Part shown: positions 58,930-64,000 of the stretch, one piece after another
How positions within the stretch are numbered: position 1 is the stretch's first letter
Layout of the letters: each line of letters opens with the position of its first letter
Source of the DNA: Alentia gelatinosa
Taxonomy: Eukaryota; Annelida; Polychaeta; Phyllodocida; Polynoidae
Direction: 5' to 3'
Assembly (NCBI GenBank): GCA_950022655.1
Contig: OX465581.1
Coordinates: 36,613,300 to 36,677,299 of the forward strand
DNA length: 64,000 nucleotides
Notes under the pieces: generated by a model
Seen by the model: only the letters and a program-made list of their open reading frames with translations
The model's database searches: none
Told to the model about the DNA's origin: nothing
Program-made: the position numbers and the translations under genes

Positions 58930-61900
58930 TTTATGGGGCCATTGCATACCATACCTTAATTAACGCGCTAATCGCCTCGCTATAGAAGTGCTTATGTAAA
59001 ACAAAATGTGGAATAAAAACATTATTTGTTAAAAAAAAAAGTCGGTTTCGTTGGGAACCATGGTAAATACATTGATTGTGCCATGAACTCAAACGGACAT
59101 AGTTTTGCGCTTAGTTCCGCGATTTCTCACCAGATGGTAATACAGTAATATAAAATCAATGCATTACCGATATTAGAGGCCTTTCTGCAACAATTTTGAA
59201 GCGCGCTTATATCTTTATTACAAATATAGCAGAAAGATTGTTCAACCATGTAATGGATAGTGTATACATTATGAGGCTTGGATGTTTAAGTATTTTTCAA
59301 ATCAGGTGCCATTTTTTTATGATTTGTTTACTTTGACAGTCCGCAGCTACAAAAAGGTTCAAAATTTTATTAATTACTTATAATATAAAGATAGAATCAA
59401 AATTCAAAATGTTCCAGAAAAGTCTGTAATTACTGTAATGCAATGGACAGATTTCAGGAGGCTGGGGTGACTTTAACATTTCCAAAACAGGAGATATAAT
59501 TTTTCTTCACCCTGGGTCACGGTCTGAGATTTGTAATGTTTGTAATGCTTAAAATCATTTTAAACCACTTAGAATAAAGATAGTGTTGAAATTCAAAGTA
59601 TTCTAGAGAGGGCCTGTAATAACTATTATTAAACCTTAAACTCCGCATTTTTTTCAAATAAACTAATATTTTTCTTGATAACTCGGGTTCGCTGAGCTGA
59701 TGAAATTTTAGACGAAATCGTTAGCAGCTAATGTTAGTGTAACACAATGAGGCATAACAGAACAATATTAGTGACATTAAAGTAGATAGCATGATTTCAA
59801 TATAAAATCTTGCTAAGTCTGGTGAAGAAATATTTTCACCAGATCATGAGAACAAAAAATCTTTTCCTGACCCGTGAGACCCCCTGAAATTATATCATTC
59901 ACTATAAAAAACTTTAGGATATCAAACTAGTTCAACATGCCCGACTTTTAACTTCTTTCCATGATTGAAGGTTGTGTGACGTTAGAGCTAGTTTTTGTGG
60001 TATTTTATGTCACAACCAAGCGATACAGAAATATAAAAAAATAACGACAGGACACAGATTTGTGAATTCACACCTTTATATATCGGAAGTATTATTAGTG
60101 TTTGACATTCTGCCTGGTTACATTTACACGGAGGACCAACCACACGACACCTTCTCAGTGTACACAGAGAACCAACTTCTGGGATTTCTGGAATATAATT
60201 ACTCGGCAACAACCATAGTGTGGCTGTGGACGTTAGGTTTTTCCTCCTCTTCCAATTTTAATCTCTGGGTAAAAAACGCAGAACATTCAACCAGGACATG
60301 ACTTGCTGCATTAGACACATTACAGACACGGATTACCCCACAGCTTTGTTCTATATTGCGGAATACATGTATGTACACGAGAATAAGCAACTGTCATGAT
60401 AACATGTAAATTTTCGTTCTCATTTTTTAATAACAATATATTACAATTTTCATCGAAATTCATTGTAAGGTTTTCTTATACACTCCCATTGCCTTAAAGA
60501 CCTGGGCAATGGAGTGAGGGTGGGTGGGTGGGTGGGTGTTCTAAAATATAGAAATAAAATTATGGTACGGCCACTACCGTAATTCATGAAAACAAAAGAC
60601 ACGATTCTGACGATGAAATATGTAAAAGGGTTGGTTCGGGTTCCCCTCTATCATCTACAGATAACGTGGGTTGATACCAATGATGAACGGTTATGTCAGA
60701 CCCAAGGCAAACTCTACCCTGATACCTAGGAGGATCTGTGACCCACGCACGACCCCAAGACATGTGACCTGTTTATTAAAAAGCTCTCGTTGAACTGTCT
60801 GTGCGGCCATTAGCAGGCCAAGGATACACGGAGATTCCTATACTAGGACATGTTAAAACGTTCGCCGCAGCCGCTGTATTGCAGCGCAAAGGGGTTCAAC
60901 AGCTTCACTGCTGGTCTCTGGTCAAGAATGGAAGTGAGAAAATATCGGGCGAAGAAGGTACGGGGAGCGGTCCTTTTTAGACTATACAACAACTGACAAT
61001 AACTCGGGAGAAGCTGAGCCTCTGTCTCATTAAAATGGATTTAGTATTGATCAATTAGTATATCACCAAACACTGCCCAAAATAGACAGCTCTCCAAGGC
61101 GTGGGTCAAAATAATCGTCTCTGAGATTAATTCTGAATAGGTACTGACCAGCCACCCAGAGCTGAATGTGTACAAATTTAATCATCATAAATACACCACA
61201 CTCCGCACCAGTAGGAGCATGTGTGCCATCTAAGAGTCCATTGTGCAATGAGAATACGTATTTCGTAACTGGGATGGGATGGCGTGTGATATGGCGTATC
61301 ATCGATAAACCTCGTCGTATGAGTTTTGTTTTCTTCTCTTCATTTTTTTGGGTCAAACCTTGTTCTATCGTGGCTAGCAAACAGGGGAAACAGTACAGAC
61401 TCGTCGCTACCCTACCATGTTAAAGAGGAACCCACATAGACTGACGACGAGAGAACCACAAGAGGACGACAGCAGTAAGTAAGGGCTACGAGGACACACT
61501 GAAAACGCTCCAACCATCACACACACACAGACACACTGTGTGCTGGGTGAACAGCACAGCTCAGTCAGAACACAAATATACACACAACCTACACGGCCCC
61601 GTCACGCACAACGCAAGCGTGGCACAGAGAATGGATTTCACTTTGTTCGAGGACTATAATATTTCTTATTTTCAAGATACAAACTCTGAATTTGTTTTTT
61701 CTTTCATATGGCTGCCTTTGTCAATTCTGAAAAATGCGGTTTGATACAAGGTAAAATGGACACGCATAGAAGGTAAACGGCGATGAAATATTACAAAACA
61801 TAAAGTTATATTAGAGACAAAAAACACTATGATGTTGATACACACCTACCATGAGCTAAATCTAGGACAATCCACCTCATTAGACCATAAGACTGAAAAT

Positions 61901-64000
61901 ACTGGTACACACATCTTTGAAGAGGTGAACCCTTAAATTCAAGTTCACAACGACATACGAACAGTCGCTTTCATTTAGGTACACAAATTATGACCACGTC
62001 TTCAGAAGAATGTAGTTGGCACCGGATCTTTAACACAAATCAGTGTGTTGGCCTTTCAGAAGGAAATAATAACAATAACACCCTCGGGATTTCCTACATG
62101 ATTGATTTTAAAAGAAGGGTTAAAAAAAAACCAGTGGCATCGTAAAACAGCCTTAATAATCGTTACGACATACATCTGAATACACAACCACACATTTCTA
62201 GCACTGACCACTCACATTCTCCACAATGCCATTTGGGATGTTTCTGAAGTGGGTGGTTTCAGTCTATGATATAACTCTCATCCCTGTTTCCTCGAGTGAT
62301 GAAGAGAAGCTAGCCACACGAGTGCAGCACCTTTGGTGAAACTCGAATCGTAGAGAAAGTCACACTGGCTAATCTCATCTTAACTAGGGATGGACCCGTA
62401 CCAGACCAGCCGACAGTTATAATGTTAATAATCTCCTCCAATTAATCGGACTATAGCCAAAACCTTATAAGTACATCTTCTCTGATAAAGCAATAGGCTC
62501 ACTAAGTTCGTTGATGTATTCTAAAAGGGTGAAAGAAATCCCTCGCAGCTAATATAAAACGAGAGGTGTACACTTTACTTGTCATGAGTACTCTGTTTTT
62601 ACTGTTGAAAGGTGAGTTCCTATGTGTACCTTAAACACGAGCAACTCCTGTGGCTATAAGAACTTGGCGGCCCGGCCGACAAGCACAAGGGACTCCTTAG
62701 TTTAACGGCGTTTAGTGTAGCGATTACACAGATGAAGCTGCACTAGATACAATTCTATAACTCTATATTATAATAATAAGACCATAATAATAATAGTTAT
62801 TAATGATAATAATACATAGGTCCTCTCATATATACTGTCTCAGCACCATTGTTAGATTCGCATTATGTGGGGCTGACCGGCATACTCCAGCCACCTTGGC
62901 AGGCCCAGACTGCTAGTAAGTGCTACGTAACACTATTCTGTCCAGCTACCAGAGTCCTATTGTTTTTTTTTTGATGTATGATAATAACACAAGTGATTAT
63001 GATCATTCATAATGTCATTCGGTAATAGACTTCTATAACAAGCGATAACCTAAAACAAGCGCGCGTGAATATAGAAGGTAGTCAGGTTTGAATTCATTCG
63101 AATATCAACGACCACTACAATAAATCAAGTAACAAATTCAAAATAACATTAAAAACTTAAAACAAGTCGTTGCTTTCATTGCAGTCTGGTTAACCCCCAT
63201 ATCTGACATTCATAACAAATGTACTTACAAGTGTACCTTTACACACATATACAAATACCACTGTGACCTTGGAATCACGCATAACCATGATGTATTCTAA
63301 TATATAGCTCAACTAATACAGGTACTAGACTCATCCTTTCTAACTAACACTCGTATAATAACAAAACAATACCGACTGTTCTCCTAATATCTCAGGATCA
63401 ACGACCATCTATCAGATCTCAGGTCTCAAAATAATGATAATAATATATTTGTTGACACATAAAAAAAAAATTTAAATGGAGACTCTGGGCTAAGGCTAAA
63501 CCACTGAATTACCAGCCCAACCTTGGAGCATGTGTACTCTCACAGGGACAGCACTGGCCACCCAACAATACTCCTACGGTGGAATCAGTAAACGGCGTGG
63601 ATACATAACATAGCACATGTAGCAAAACCTCTCAAATTACAACAATGATTCTTTGTTCACATTATAATACACATAACAGCGGCCTGCGATTTAAACTGAA
63701 GGGCAAAACTATCTAAGAAATAAAAACAGAACCCAGGTGAAACAAATACTACAAAGGCTGCTCCATGAATATCAATGGGAATCATCGATCCGTTAAAATA
63801 GCTTTCTCATTGAACACTTTGAATTTGTGGGTAGAGACAATTCCCTATGGATTGCTACTGTGATTCAAATCTCTGCTTCTCAAGAAATATATACAATTTC
63901 CCGACATCATACCATGAGAACAGTTTCAGGTCGGAAACTCTGAGCAGTCTTTCTGTGTAAGTGGCTAAAAGCTACAGGCAAGGGATCCCCAAGGTTAGCG
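58930..64000. other. AT-rich stretch with no gene seen
   Basis: No exon, RNA gene or large repeat recognised. It contains a (GGGT)n run at 60516-60536 able to form a G-quadruplex, and short A or T runs (59031-59040, 62963-62972, 63462-63470). Open frames here, up to about 109 codons at 59972-60301, lack motifs and splice support. Confidence 0.4.
60516..60536 (+). repeat. (GGGT)n, potential G-quadruplex
   Basis: Five GGGT units in a row. Confidence 0.85.

Overview
This window is eukaryotic nuclear DNA, most likely from a marine invertebrate such as a lophotrochozoan or other non-vertebrate metazoan. The evidence is short GC-rich exons with standard GT-AG splice sites, AT-rich introns of 0.8-14 kb, CpG-dense promoter-like islands, tRNA-like SINE heads, and many miniature foldback elements, minisatellites and microsatellites. 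There is no operon or compact prokaryotic gene order. The species cannot be fixed from the sequence alone.

One protein-coding gene can be assembled with confidence. It lies on the + strand from 25764 to 51449 and has seven well-supported coding exons: 25764-25805, 27523-27595, 31525-31974, 33985-34079, 48453-48662, 50091-50487 and 51265-51449. Every junction keeps frame (phases 0, 1, 1, 0, 0, 1), giving 483 residues. A further in-frame 81-nt exon (42977-43057) in the 14.4-kb intron 4 has good splice sites and would raise this to 510. The product has a charged N-terminus, a Glu-rich acidic tract, an aromatic LPWHWEQLYKLYGKQ-like segment, and basic C-terminal parts. It has no signal peptide or membrane segment. 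I do not recognise the family.

Intron 4 also holds a CpG-rich island (about 42000-42620), a smaller GC-rich island (about 39680-39860), a Kozak-started open exon (44079-44306) ending at a consensus donor, and weaker exon candidates on both strands. These suggest an alternative promoter or a nested gene.

Layout: 1-690 is GC-rich and promoter-like. 690-24300 has no confident gene and holds minisatellites, foldback elements, SINE-like pieces and a decayed GIY-YIG retroelement remnant. 24300-25763 is the probable promoter and 5' UTR region. 25764-51449 is the gene, with introns full of repeats. 51450 to about 54350 is the probable 3' UTR and downstream sequence. 54350-64000 has no confident gene but contains a 1.3-kb transposon with terminal inverted repeats.

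The most notable structure is at exon 3. Four 52-bp tandem repeats precede the exon, each beginning with a copy of the exon's own 3' splice site in exact register. Using any of the upstream copies would put an in-frame TAG two or three codons into the exon. Other highlights are a triple-nested transposon stack (29125-29695), a foldback family present twice and inserted once into a 204-bp satellite, and a family built from two consecutive hairpins.
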